Source: UBA2336 sp049306095
GTDB lineage: Bacteria; Bacteroidota; Bacteroidia; Cytophagales; Cyclobacteriaceae
Length of the DNA: 64,000 nt
Direction: 5' to 3'
Assembly (NCBI GenBank): GCA_049306095.1
Contig: JBAQPU010000052.1
Coordinates: forward strand, 1-64,000
The notes under the pieces were generated by a model. The model searched no databases, was not told where the DNA came from, and saw nothing but the letters and a program-made list of their open reading frames with translations. Positions 26,326 to 34,811 of this stretch are shown in pieces; the stretch's first letter is position 1; every line of letters starts with the position of its first letter. The position numbers and the translations under genes were made by a program.

Positions 26326-27399
26326 ATGATTGAAAAACTCGAAGAAATAAAGCACCGGTTTGAAGAAGTGGGGTTGCTGCTGGTACAGCCTGAAATCATT
26401 CAGGATATTAAAAAGTACATGCAGCTCAATAAGGAATATAAAGACCTGGAAAAGGTTGTAGTTAAGTACAATCAATTCTGCGATGCCTTAAACCACCAGC
26501 AGCAGGCAAAAGAAGTACTGGAGAAAGAAAAAGATGCCGACTTGCGGGCCATGGCAAAGGAAGAACTGGACGAGCTGGCTCCTAAAATTGAATCCTTTGA
26601 AAAGGAGTTAAAGGAAATGTTGATTCCGAAAGATCCCAACGATGATAAAAACATCATTCTTGAAATCAGGGGAGGAACCGGTGGAGATGAAGCTGCTCTT
26701 TTTGCTGGCGACTTATTCAGAATGTACCAGCGTTTTTGCGACAGGCGTGGCTTGAAGCTTACTGTATTGGATTCGTCCGATGGCACCGCAGGAGGATACA
26801 AAGAAATCGTGAGCAGTGTGGTGGGCGAAGGCGCTTATGCGCTCTTTAAATTTGAATCGGGTGTTCACCGCGTTCAGCGTGTTCCAGACACCGAGCAGCA
26901 AGGGCGTGTACACACCTCGGCTGCCTCTGTGGCCGTGTTGCCCGAAGTAGAAGACGTGAGTATTGAAATCAATCCTGCCGACATTGAAGTGCAAACATCC
27001 CGCTCGGGCGGTGCCGGTGGCCAAAATGTAAACAAGGTTGAAACAAAAGTACAGCTCACCCATAAACCAACCGGCATTGTAATCACCTGCCAGGTTGAAC
27101 GCTCGCAACATGGCAACCGCGAGCGGGCCATGAAAATGCTGAAAGCCAAACTTTACGATATGGAGGTTGAGAAACAGCAATCAGAGTTGAGTTCAGCCCG
27201 GAAATCACAAGTGCGCAGTGGCGACCGCTCTGAAAAAATCAGAACGTATAACTATCCACAAAGCCGTGTAACTGATCACCGCATTGGGTACACACAACAC
27301 AATTTGCCGGCTATCATGAATGGCGAAATTGATGACTTTATTGAGCAGTTGCGCATTGCCGACAGTGCCGAAAAAATGGCCGAAGGCGCAGCCCTTTAA
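26326..27399 (+). CDS. prfA: Peptide chain release factor 1
   Basis: RF1 ends translation at UAA and UAG. The 357-residue product has the GGQ motif in SGGAGGQNVNKVETKV, which enters the peptidyl-transferase centre. The stop-codon tripeptide is P-D-T (RVPDTEQQGRVHTSA) where many RF1 proteins have PAT or PVT; the position before HTSA identifies RF1 rather than RF2 (SPF). N-terminal domain and C-terminal tail (RIADSAEKM) complete the length. A promoter box sits just upstream. Confidence 0.95.
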   Translation: MIEKLEEIKHRFEEVGLLLVQPEIIQDIKKYMQLNKEYKDLEKVVVKYNQFCDALNHQQQAKEVLEKEKDADLRAMAKEELDELAPKIESFEKELKEMLIPKDPNDDKNIILEIRGGTGGDEAALFAGDLFRMYQRFCDRRGLKLTVLDSSDGTAGGYKEIVSSVVGEGAYALFKFESGVHRVQRVPDTEQQGRVHTSAASVAVLPEVEDVSIEINPADIEVQTSRSGGAGGQNVNKVETKVQLTHKPTGIVITCQVERSQHGNRERAMKMLKAKLYDMEVEKQQSELSSARKSQVRSGDRSEKIRTYNYPQSRVTDHRIGYTQHNLPAIMNGEIDDFIEQLRIADSAEKMAEGAAL

Positions 27400-27445
27400 C
27401 CGATCAAATCTTTTTTATTACTTTTATTCAAGAACAAATTAAAAT

Positions 27446-28036
27446 ATGAGAAAAGGACTAATCACAATTGGGGTAATACTGGTTATAGTATTTATCCTAT
27501 ACAGTTTTTTTGCAGGCCGTTATAATAAAATGGTTGAATTGCAGGAAGCTATTCCAAAGGCCTGGGCCGATGTGGAAGCACAGTACCAGCGCAGGGCTGA
27601 TCTGATTCCTAACCTGGTAAACACCGTTAAGGGTTATGCAAATTTCGAACAGGAAACCCTGACAAAAGTTATTGAAGCCCGCGCCAGCGCTACCCAGGTA
27701 AAGATTGATCCCAGCAATTTGACACCCGAAGCCCTCGCACAATTTCAACAAGCTCAAAACGGTGTGAGTTCAGCCTTAGGCCGGTTGCTTGTTGCGGTTG
27801 AAGCATACCCCGATTTAAAAGCCAACCAGAATTTCCTTGATCTTCAGGCTCAACTGGAAGGAACAGAAAACAGAATTACCGTGGCCAGAAATCGCTATAA
27901 TGAAGTCGTTCAGCCATACAACGTTTACATCAAGCGTTTTCCATCGAACATGATTGCTAACATGTTTGGCTTTACAGCAAAAGGATATTTTGAGGCTGCG
28001 GAAGGGTCAGAAAAAGCTCCGGAAGTTAAGTTCTAA
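27446..28036 (+). CDS. lemA: LemA family protein
   Basis: The 196-residue product has one N-terminal membrane segment (about 5-23) and the LemA helical bundle: YNKMVELQEAIPKAWADVEAQYQRRADLIPNLVNTVKGYANFE, and ending in RFPSNMIANMFGF. In other bacteria LemA is a membrane-anchored helical protein of unclear function, often near TPM-domain genes; none is present here. It is 46 bp downstream of prfA on the same strand. Several terminators follow. Confidence 0.93.
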   Translation: MRKGLITIGVILVIVFILYSFFAGRYNKMVELQEAIPKAWADVEAQYQRRADLIPNLVNTVKGYANFEQETLTKVIEARASATQVKIDPSNLTPEALAQFQQAQNGVSSALGRLLVAVEAYPDLKANQNFLDLQAQLEGTENRITVARNRYNEVVQPYNVYIKRFPSNMIANMFGFTAKGYFEAAEGSEKAPEVKF

Positions 28037-28060
28037 ACAGCTACGTTTCATCAAACAAAA

Positions 28061-28095
28061 ATGTCTTGACGATTTCGTCAGGACATTTTTATTTT
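28061..28095 (+). terminator. First terminator after lemA
   Basis: ATGTCTTGACGA (28061-28072) and TCGTCAGGACAT (28075-28086) form a 12-bp stem with one G-T pair and a 2-base loop, followed by a T-rich run. Confidence 0.75.
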
Positions 28096-28123
28096 CTGAG
28101 TATCCGCAAAGAGTCCCTATTCC

Positions 28124-28153
28124 TTGGTCTGTGTCCCACAGACCAATTTTTTT
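28124..28153 (+). terminator. Terminator-like hairpin in repeat copy 1
   Basis: Perfect 10-bp stem TTGGTCTGTG/CACAGACCAA with a TCC loop, followed by T7. Confidence 0.7.
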
Positions 28154-28180
28154 CCAATTTATCCTTTCGGCCTGTATTCC

Positions 28181-28211
28181 TTGGTCTGTGTCCCCACAGA
28201 CCAATTTTTTT
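28181..28211 (+). terminator. Terminator-like hairpin in repeat copy 2
   Basis: Perfect 10-bp stem as in copy 1, with a TCCC loop, followed by T7. Confidence 0.7.
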
Positions 28212-28224
28212 CAATTTATCCTTT

Positions 28225-28254
28225 CGGTCTGTGAGACACGTGAGACACAGACCG
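28225..28254. repeat. GGTCTGTG palindrome next to the 57-bp repeats
   Basis: CGGTCTGTG (28225-28233) pairs with CACAGACCG (28246-28254) around a loop that itself contains CACGTG. It lacks a T run, so it is not a clear terminator. A partial fourth copy of the word (CACAGACCAATGG) lies near 28267-28280. Confidence 0.65.
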
Positions 28255-28291
28255 AGGTGTGGGTCCCACAGACCAATGGTCCCTCTTCTAA

Positions 28292-28323
28292 AAACAAAAG
28301 CCCCCGATAAAACCGGAGGCTTT
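28292..28323 (-). terminator. Terminator of the rimP-nusA-infB operon
   Basis: AAAGCCTCCGG (minus, from 28323) pairs with the CGGGGGCTTT run ending at 28297, with one mismatch, and is followed on the minus strand by TGTTTTTAG. It lies 20 bp past the infB stop codon and faces the lemA terminators. Confidence 0.7.
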
Positions 28324-28342
28324 CATATTAAGGATTTGAAAA

Positions 28343-30982
28343 TTATAACGTTCTCTTCACTTCACGGGTTTCGTATGCTTCAATCACATCACCTACGTTA
28401 ATGTCGTTAAAACCTTTGATGCTGATACCACAATCGAAGCCTGAGCGCACTTCAGCCACATCGTCTTTGAAACGTTTCAGTGCCCCCATCTCACCACTAT
28501 ACACCACAATACCATCGCGAATCAAACGGATCGGATTGCTGCGCTTCAGGTACCCATCGGTTACCATACAGCCGGCCACGGTTCCCACTTTCGTGATCTT
28601 GAATACTTCGCGTACCTCTGCATTACCAACAATTACTTCCTGTGTTTCAGGGGCAAGCATACCTTCCATGGCGGCTTTTACTTCGTTGATGGCATCGTAA
28701 ATAATGGAATACAACCGGATTTCAATTTCTTCATTGTCAGCAATACGTTTTGCGGCATTGGAAGGTCGAACCTGGAAGCCAACAATAATCGCATCCGATG
28801 CAGATGCCAACAACACGTCTGACTCTGAAATCTGACCCACCCCTTTGTGGATAATGGCCACCTGAACTTCCGGTGTTGAAAGTTTCAATAACGAATCCGA
28901 CAACGCTTCTACTGAACCGTCCACATCGCCTTTCACAATAACATTCAGTTGCTTGAAGTTACCAATCGCCAACCGCCTTCCGATTTCATCAAGGGTAATG
29001 TGTTTCTTGGTGCGAATGCTTTGCTCACGTAAAATCTGTCCGCGTTTGGCAGCCAGTTCTCTGGCTTCGCGATCAGACTCCATAACAGAAACCTTTTCTC
29101 CTGCCTGCGGAGCACCGTCTAATCCAAGCATTTGAACAGGCGTAGAAGGCCCAACCTCCGTTATGCGTTTCCCTGTATCATCAAACATGGCTTTAACGCG
29201 TCCATAATTGGCGCCCGCCAACACAATATCACCGATCCGCAGCGTACCCGCTTGTACCATCATGGTGGCCACGTAGCCGCGGCCTTTATCCAATTGTGCT
29301 TCAATCACAGAGCCAATAGCCGGCTTGTCAGGATTGGCTTTCAGGTTAAGTATTTCAGCTTCTAACAAAACTTTTTCAAGGAGGTCATCAATCCCCTTTC
29401 CGGTTTTGGCTGAAATCTCCTGCGACTGATATTTACCTCCCCACTCTTCAACAAGGATATTTATTTTAGAAAGCGAGTCACGAACTTTTTCAGGATTCGC
29501 TCCGGGCTTATCTATTTTGTTAATCGCAATAATGATGGGAACACCTGCCACCTGAGCGTGATTGATCGCTTCTTTTGTTTGGGGCATTACATCGTCATCA
29601 GCCGCCACTACAATTATGGCAATGTCTGTCAGCTTTGCTCCACGGGCACGCATCGCGGTAAACGCTTCGTGACCGGGCGTATCGAGAAACGCAATTTTAT
29701 TTCCGCTTTGTGTTGTTACTGAATACGCACCAATGTGCTGGGTAATGCCACCGGCTTCGGATGCCTGAACTTTTGTTTTCCGGATGTAATCCAGTAACGA
29801 AGTTTTACCGTGGTCAACGTGACCCATGATGGTTACAATAGGTGCGCGGGGTAACAGGTCTTCTTCCGCATCTTTCTCCTCCTCAATCTCCAGGTCTTCT
29901 TCCGTAGAAATGAACTGCACCTCATACCCAAACTCATCGGCAATTACCGTAATGGCTTCTGCATCCAACCGTTGGTTGATCGACACGAACATCCCTAAAC
30001 TCAAGCAAGTTGAGATCACATCGTTTACCGATACATCCATGAGCGATGCCAGGTCGTTGGCCGAAATAAATTCTGTCAGTTTCAGGACTTTTGAATCCTG
30101 TTGCTCCTGAAGCATTTTTTCGTCTTCTGCGTCTGAAACAGCCTGACGTTTTTCTCTTCTGTATTTTGATCCGGAACCTTTCTTATGCCCTCCGCTCAGT
30201 TTAGCAAGGGTGGCTTTAATTTGCTCCTGAATTTCTTTTTCAGTAGGCTCAACTTTTTGCGTACGCGGAGCATGTTGTGGCCTTCCTTTTCCTGCCTGTC
30301 GCTGGTCTCCGCTTCTTCCGTCACCCTGCGAAGGAATTCTTTTTCTTGGTCGCTTCTTGCGGGCATCATCTTTTAAGTCAGATGACGCAACCGGCTGATC
30401 TTTCTTCTTCTCTACCGGTAAGTCAATCTTATCGACAACTTTCAGGCCTTGCAATTTTCCGGCCTTCGCCTTTATTAACTCAGCGTCCGGTTGCTTTTCG
30501 ACTACAGGCTTTTCTTCCTGAACCGGCTTGGGCTCTTCTTTTACCTCTTCTTCTTTTTTCTTGCCTTTGCCTTTCTTGTCAAGGTCTATTTTACCAACAA
30601 CTTTTATCCCCTCCAACACAGGACGATCACGCTCAACCTTTTCAGGTTTTTCTGGCGCAGCTTCCTCTTTCTTCGTTACCAGATTTTTGATGAGTACGCT
30701 TTCTTCTTCATCCGTCTGGTGTTTCTTTGTCTCTTTCTCTGTTTCAATGGTGATGTTATCGGTATGCTTTGCCCCGATGGTCAGCCCGGAAGCTTCCAGT
30801 TTTTCGGTAGCAGAAGATGCGTACTCTTTTGAAAGCAGGGCGAACTGCTCAGGTGTAAGCTTGGCATTGGGGTTGTTTTCAACCTCATGCCCCTTCTTCG
30901 CTAAAAACTCAAACACGGTGTGCAATCCAACGTTGAGTTTTCGCGCTGCCTGGCTTGCCCTTATCGATTTTTCTTCTGCCAT
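28343..30982 (-). CDS. infB: Translation initiation factor IF-2
   Basis: IF-2 brings initiator tRNA to the 30S ribosome and hydrolyses GTP on subunit joining. The ATG at 30982 (MAEEKSIRAS) gives 879 residues; a TTG at 30988 is not needed. The N-terminal IF2_N domain (ASQAARKLNVGLHTVFEFLAKKGHEV) is followed by a long charged, poorly conserved Lys/Glu linker. The G domain has G1 GHVDHGKTS from residue 387, DTPGHEAF and NKID. Domains II-IV follow with EVIVGNAEVREVFK and the C-terminal GDVIEAYETREVKR. Last gene of rimP-nusA-infB; shares their transcript. The C-terminal tRNA-binding domain looks complete. Confidence 0.97.
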   Translation of the reverse strand: MAEEKSIRASQAARKLNVGLHTVFEFLAKKGHEVENNPNAKLTPEQFALLSKEYASSATEKLEASGLTIGAKHTDNITIETEKETKKHQTDEEESVLIKNLVTKKEEAAPEKPEKVERDRPVLEGIKVVGKIDLDKKGKGKKKEEEVKEEPKPVQEEKPVVEKQPDAELIKAKAGKLQGLKVVDKIDLPVEKKKDQPVASSDLKDDARKKRPRKRIPSQGDGRSGDQRQAGKGRPQHAPRTQKVEPTEKEIQEQIKATLAKLSGGHKKGSGSKYRREKRQAVSDAEDEKMLQEQQDSKVLKLTEFISANDLASLMDVSVNDVISTCLSLGMFVSINQRLDAEAITVIADEFGYEVQFISTEEDLEIEEEKDAEEDLLPRAPIVTIMGHVDHGKTSLLDYIRKTKVQASEAGGITQHIGAYSVTTQSGNKIAFLDTPGHEAFTAMRARGAKLTDIAIIVVAADDDVMPQTKEAINHAQVAGVPIIIAINKIDKPGANPEKVRDSLSKINILVEEWGGKYQSQEISAKTGKGIDDLLEKVLLEAEILNLKANPDKPAIGSVIEAQLDKGRGYVATMMVQAGTLRIGDIVLAGANYGRVKAMFDDTGKRITEVGPSTPVQMLGLDGAPQAGEKVSVMESDREARELAAKRGQILREQSIRTKKHITLDEIGRRLAIGNFKQLNVIVKGDVDGSVEALSDSLLKLSTPEVQVAIIHKGVGQISESDVLLASASDAIIVGFQVRPSNAAKRIADNEEIEIRLYSIIYDAINEVKAAMEGMLAPETQEVIVGNAEVREVFKITKVGTVAGCMVTDGYLKRSNPIRLIRDGIVVYSGEMGALKRFKDDVAEVRSGFDCGISIKGFNDINVGDVIEAYETREVKRTL

Positions 30983-31032
30983 CCCCAAAGATTGTTCTTT
31001 TTTAAAGACTTTTAAAGTATTCCCTGTTATGC

Positions 31033-32277
31033 CTATCCTTCAAACTCCTTCTTGAGAACGTTGTGAACGCTTTCAACAGTTTCTTCTTCCAGGTCTGTTC
31101 TGCGCACAAGTTCCTCTTTATTTAATGCCAACACACTCTTGGCTGTGTCCAGCCCAATGCGTTTCAGTTCATCAATAACCCAGCTTTCAATTTCATCGGC
31201 AAATTCATCCAGGTCAACATCTTCTTCCTGAACTCCGTCCAGTTCACGGAATACATCAATCTCATATCCGGCCAACCGGCTGGCGAGTTTAATATTGAGA
31301 CCTCCTTTACCAATGGCCAGTGAAACCTGGTCGGGCTTCAGGTACACCATGATGCGGTTGTTCTCTTTGTCAACCTTGATGCTCGAAATTTTAGCAGGGC
31401 TTAAGGCGCGCTGCACAAACAATTCAAGGTTTTCGGTAAAGTTGATTACATCAATGTTCTCATTTTGCAATTCGCGCACAATGGCATGAATGCGTGAGCC
31501 TTTCATACCCACACAGGCGCCTACAGGATCGATTCGGTCATCGTAAGACTCCACCGCAACTTTTGCTCTTTCGCCCGGTTCCCGGACCGCCTTCTTTATT
31601 GTGATCAGCCCATCGTAAACTTCCGGAACTTCCTGTTCGAATAAACGCTCCAGAAAAACAGGAGACGTTCTGGAAAGAATAATTTTCGGATTTCCGTTAA
31701 CCATTTCCACTTTGTGGACAATGGCGCGAACGGTTTCGCCCTTTCTGTAACGGTCTTTAGGAATTTGCTCTCCGCGAGGAATTGAAATTTCGTTTCCTTC
31801 GGCATCAATCAATAAAACTTCCTTACCTAAAACCTGGTACACTTCTCCGTTGATGATTTCTCCCACCAGGTCTTTATATTTCTGGTAAATGATGTCCTTC
31901 TCCAGGTCTTTTACCTTCTGCATCAGGGTTTGTCGCGCAGTGGTTACTGCTCTGCGGCCAAAATCTTCCAGGTAGATTTGCTCCGCTACCTCTTCACCCA
32001 CTTCAAAATCGGGTTCAATTTTTTGCGCTTCCGTTAACGCAATTTTATCATGATCCCAAATATCTTCTGAGTCATCGTCAACGATTTCGCGGAAACGCCA
32101 GATTTCAAGGTCACCCTTGTCGGCATTCACGATGATATCGAAGTTGTCGTCAGTTTCGTACTTCTTGCGGATCATGTTCCGGAATACATCTTCCAGAATT
32201 CTGATCATCGTAGGCCGGTCGATGTTTTTTTGTTTCGCAAAATCTGCAAACGACTCAATGAGTGTACTCGCGTCCAT
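31033..32277 (-). CDS. nusA: Transcription termination/antitermination protein NusA
   Basis: NusA binds RNA polymerase and nascent RNA and modulates pausing and termination. The 414-residue product has the N-terminal RNAP-binding domain (MDASTLIESFADFAKQKNIDRPTMIRILEDVF), an S1 domain at about 130-200, KH1 with GACVGMKGSRIHAIVRELQ, and KH2 with AIGKGGLNIKLASRLAG. The C-terminal helix-hairpin-helix-like acidic repeat region is short compared with gamma-proteobacterial NusA, as is usual in Bacteroidota. It lies 8 bp after rimP and 50 bp before infB. Confidence 0.97.
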   Translation of the reverse strand: MDASTLIESFADFAKQKNIDRPTMIRILEDVFRNMIRKKYETDDNFDIIVNADKGDLEIWRFREIVDDDSEDIWDHDKIALTEAQKIEPDFEVGEEVAEQIYLEDFGRRAVTTARQTLMQKVKDLEKDIIYQKYKDLVGEIINGEVYQVLGKEVLLIDAEGNEISIPRGEQIPKDRYRKGETVRAIVHKVEMVNGNPKIILSRTSPVFLERLFEQEVPEVYDGLITIKKAVREPGERAKVAVESYDDRIDPVGACVGMKGSRIHAIVRELQNENIDVINFTENLELFVQRALSPAKISSIKVDKENNRIMVYLKPDQVSLAIGKGGLNIKLASRLAGYEIDVFRELDGVQEEDVDLDEFADEIESWVIDELKRIGLDTAKSVLALNKEELVRRTDLEEETVESVHNVLKKEFEG

Positions 32278-32285
32278 TTCAGTTA

Positions 32286-32750
32286 TTATTTAAATGATAC
32301 CAACACAAATGTTTTTTCTATCTCGTCAAATAAAATTTCAATCGCTCTTTCTTCCTTCTTCTTTCCGCTGCCTGTTTGTTCAAGAACTTCAATCGTATTC
32401 TCCTGAACTGCCGATAGCTTCCCCTCTATTGTTTTGTTTTTCGTTTTCACTTTAACCTTCCGGCCTACGTTTTTCAAATATTGCCGTTTAGTCTTCAGTG
32501 GCTGATCCAATCCGGGGGTAGATACCTCCAGCATAAAGGCTCCATCAATCAGGTTGGTATCATCTAACTGACCTGACAATAACCGGCTGACTTCCGCACA
32601 ATCATCGATGGTGATGCCCTGATCGCCATCAAGAACCACCAGCACCTTTTTAGGATTGTTGCGAAGAGAAACCACTACGTCCACCACAAAATGACTGTTG
32701 CTTTTTAACAGCGATTCGGTCGTTTTTTTGATTTCCTCTATCAATTCCAT
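32286..32750 (-). CDS. rimP: Ribosome maturation factor RimP
   Basis: RimP assists late 30S assembly. The 154-residue product has the RimP N-terminal domain (VVVSLRNNPKKVLVVLDGDQGITIDDCAEVSRLLSGQLDD) with the family word FMLEVSTPGLDQPLK and a C-terminal SH3-like part (GRKVKVKTKNKTIEGKL). First gene of rimP-nusA-infB. A very good Bacteroidota promoter and a hairpin precede it. Confidence 0.95.
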   Translation of the reverse strand: MELIEEIKKTTESLLKSNSHFVVDVVVSLRNNPKKVLVVLDGDQGITIDDCAEVSRLLSGQLDDTNLIDGAFMLEVSTPGLDQPLKTKRQYLKNVGRKVKVKTKNKTIEGKLSAVQENTIEVLEQTGSGKKKEERAIEILFDEIEKTFVLVSFK

Positions 32751-32770
32751 AAAAAAATGCAGATAAACAA

Positions 32771-32793
32771 AGAGGGGACTTCGTGTCCCCTCT
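32771..32793. repeat. Perfect hairpin in the rimP leader
   Basis: AGAGGGGAC (32771-32779) and GTCCCCTCT (32785-32793) form a perfect 9-bp GC-rich stem with a TTCGT loop, between the promoter and the rimP start. It could stall ribosomes or polymerase or stabilise the mRNA; no T run follows on the transcribed strand. Confidence 0.65.
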
Positions 32794-32817
32794 ACTGAAT
32801 AACTCGTATAAGTGATG

Positions 32818-32849
32818 CAAAGGTAGGCTATTTTTTAGATTCGCACAAA
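32818..32849 (-). promoter_or_regulatory. Promoter of the rimP-nusA-infB operon
   Basis: On the minus strand TACCTTTG (32818-32825) matches TAnnTTTG and TTTG (32846-32849) lies exactly 20 bp upstream. This is the textbook Bacteroidota layout and the best promoter in the window. Confidence 0.8.
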
Positions 32850-32888
32850 CTGCGATTTTCTAATTGCCGTAAAACGATGCAATCAGGA

Positions 32889-33752
32889 TTAATACTTCGG
32901 GAGGTTTCGCAGGTATTGACCGTACCCACTTTTTTCTAAAGGCTTGGCCAACGCCATCAATTGTTGCTGGTTGATAAAACCCATTCGATAGGCGATCTCT
33001 TCGATACAGCCGATTTTAAGTCCCTGCCGTTGCTCAATTACCTGAACAAAATTGGAAGCCTGAAGCAACGAATCAAACGTGCCGGTATCCAGCCAGGCCG
33101 TTCCCCTGCTCATAGTGGCTACTTTTAACTTTCCCTTTTTCAGATAAACGTTATTGACATCGGTAATTTCAAGTTCTCCCCGCGGACTTGGCTTTAAAGA
33201 TCCTGCAATGGAGACTACCTCGTTATCGTAAAAGTATAATCCGGGAACGGCATAATTCGATTTTGGTTGTTTCGGCTTTTCCTCAATGGAAATTGCTTTC
33301 ATTTCGGCATTGAATTCTACTACGCCATATCGTTCCGGATCATTCACGTGATACGCAAACACAATTCCTCCGGTTGGTTCAGCGCAGGATTGGAGCAATT
33401 TCATTAATCCTGATCCATAAAAAATATTATCCCCCAGCACCAACGCCACACTGTCGTTCCCGATAAAATCCTTGCCTATAATAAATGCCTGGGCAAGCCC
33501 CTCTGGTTTGGGCTGTTCTGCATACGCAAATGAGCATCCCAGTTGTTTACCATCGCCTAACAATTTTCTAAAAAGCGGCAGGTCGTGAGGGGTAGAGATG
33601 ATCAGAATTTCACGGATGCCGGCCATCATTAGTACCGACAACGGATAATAAATCATGGGCTTATCGTAGAGCGGCATCAGTTGCTTACTTATGGCCAGCG
33701 TAAGCGGATGAAGCCGTGTTCCGGAGCCTCCTGCTAAAATTATTCCCTTCAT
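32889..33752 (-). CDS. rfbA: Glucose-1-phosphate thymidylyltransferase
   Basis: RfbA makes dTDP-glucose from glucose-1-phosphate and dTTP, first step of dTDP-deoxysugar synthesis. The 287-residue product has the nucleotidyltransferase N-terminus GGSGTRLHPLT, KPMIYYPLSVLM, the metal/substrate motif LGDNIFYG and EKPKQPKSNYAV. The last 25 residues match RmlA (GQYLRNL). The start overlaps the rfbB stop by 4 bp. Confidence 0.96.
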   Translation of the reverse strand: MKGIILAGGSGTRLHPLTLAISKQLMPLYDKPMIYYPLSVLMMAGIREILIISTPHDLPLFRKLLGDGKQLGCSFAYAEQPKPEGLAQAFIIGKDFIGNDSVALVLGDNIFYGSGLMKLLQSCAEPTGGIVFAYHVNDPERYGVVEFNAEMKAISIEEKPKQPKSNYAVPGLYFYDNEVVSIAGSLKPSPRGELEITDVNNVYLKKGKLKVATMSRGTAWLDTGTFDSLLQASNFVQVIEQRQGLKIGCIEEIAYRMGFINQQQLMALAKPLEKSGYGQYLRNLPKY

Positions 33753-34801
33753 CGGTTGTGGTACATTTTAGTATAGTATTGAAGATAGGCCCCTGAAGTT
33801 ACGTTTTTAAGCCAACTTTCATTGGTCAGGTACCAATCAACCGTTTTAACTATTCCTTCTTCGAAAGGAACCTCGGGTCTCCATCCGGTTTCACTGATCA
33901 CCTTAGCGGGGTCGATGGCATACCGAAGGTCGTGACCCGGCCTGTCTTTCACAAACGTAATCAACGATGCCGATGAACCCTCTGGGCGTTGCAACTTCTC
34001 ATCGAGAATGCGGCATAACAATTTTACGATATCAATATTTTTCCATTCATTGTTTCCGCCAATGTTATAGATCTCACCGCTCTTCCCCTTGTGAAAAATT
34101 GCATCAATAGCACGGGCATGGTCTTCTACAAATAACCAATCGCGTACATTCTCACCCTTTCCGTAAACAGGGAGAGGTTTCTGTTGCATGATATTATTGA
34201 TCATCAGCGGAATTAATTTTTCCGGAAAGTGATAGGGGCCATAATTGTTAGAGCACCGGCTGATCATGGCAGGCAATCCATAACTGTTGTTAAATGCCAG
34301 AACAAAATGGTCGCTGCTGGCCTTTGATGCCGAATAAGGTGAACGCGGATCAAGTGATGTTTCTTCCGTGAAGTATCCAGAAGCAATGGAACCATAAACC
34401 TCATCGGTAGAGATGTGATAAAAAAGTTTATCAGAATAATCATCGTGCCACACCGACTGGGCAGCTTTTAATAAGCGAATGGTACCAATGATGTTAGTTA
34501 GGGCAAATTCATCGGGGTTATGAATGGAACGGTCGACATGCGATTCGGCTGCCAGGTGAATAACCTGGTTGATGTTAAATTTTTTAAATGTTTCAAATAA
34601 AAACTGCGAGTCGAGAATATCACCCTTTACAAACGCGTAATTTGACTTTTTTTCAATGTCTTTCAGATTTTCGAGGTTCCCCGCATAGGTCAGGTTATCA
34701 TAATTAACAATGCGGTACGCAGGATACTTGTTAACGAACAGGCGCACCACATGCGAGCCGATGAAGCCCGCCCCCCCGGTAATTAAAAGGCTTTTAGTCA
34801 T
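33749..34801 (-). CDS. rfbB: dTDP-glucose 4,6-dehydratase
   Basis: RfbB oxidises dTDP-glucose to dTDP-4-keto-6-deoxyglucose with bound NAD. The 350-residue short-chain dehydrogenase has GGAGFIGSHVVR for NAD, the Asp of HLAAESHVDRS, catalytic YSASKASSDH (Tyr and Lys spaced by three) and the family ISTDEVYGS. Middle gene of ugd-rfbB-rfbA on the minus strand. No rfbC (epimerase) or rfbD is found here. Confidence 0.96.
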   Translation of the reverse strand: MTKSLLITGGAGFIGSHVVRLFVNKYPAYRIVNYDNLTYAGNLENLKDIEKKSNYAFVKGDILDSQFLFETFKKFNINQVIHLAAESHVDRSIHNPDEFALTNIIGTIRLLKAAQSVWHDDYSDKLFYHISTDEVYGSIASGYFTEETSLDPRSPYSASKASSDHFVLAFNNSYGLPAMISRCSNNYGPYHFPEKLIPLMINNIMQQKPLPVYGKGENVRDWLFVEDHARAIDAIFHKGKSGEIYNIGGNNEWKNIDIVKLLCRILDEKLQRPEGSSASLITFVKDRPGHDLRYAIDPAKVISETGWRPEVPFEEGIVKTVDWYLTNESWLKNVTSGAYLQYYTKMYHNR

Positions 34802-34811
34802 TCGTTAGTTT

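Larger units (their letters stand above)
28118..28231 (+). repeat. Two tandem copies of a 57-bp unit, each holding a terminator-like hairpin
   Basis: The unit starts at 28118 and again at 28175 and reads TATTCCTTGGTCTGTG..., with a C-insertion and a few substitutions between copies. Each copy contains a perfect 10-bp stem (TTGGTCTGTG paired with CACAGACCAA, at 28124-28146 and 28181-28204) followed by seven T residues, exactly the form of a Rho-independent terminator. A third palindrome on the same GGTCTGTG word follows at 28225-28254. The tandem copies share 57 bp including non-stem bases, so they arose by duplication. Confidence 0.85.

Noticed and set aside
28118..28254. CRISPR array
   Set aside because: Only two direct copies without unique spacers, each a palindrome followed by T7, and no cas gene nearby.
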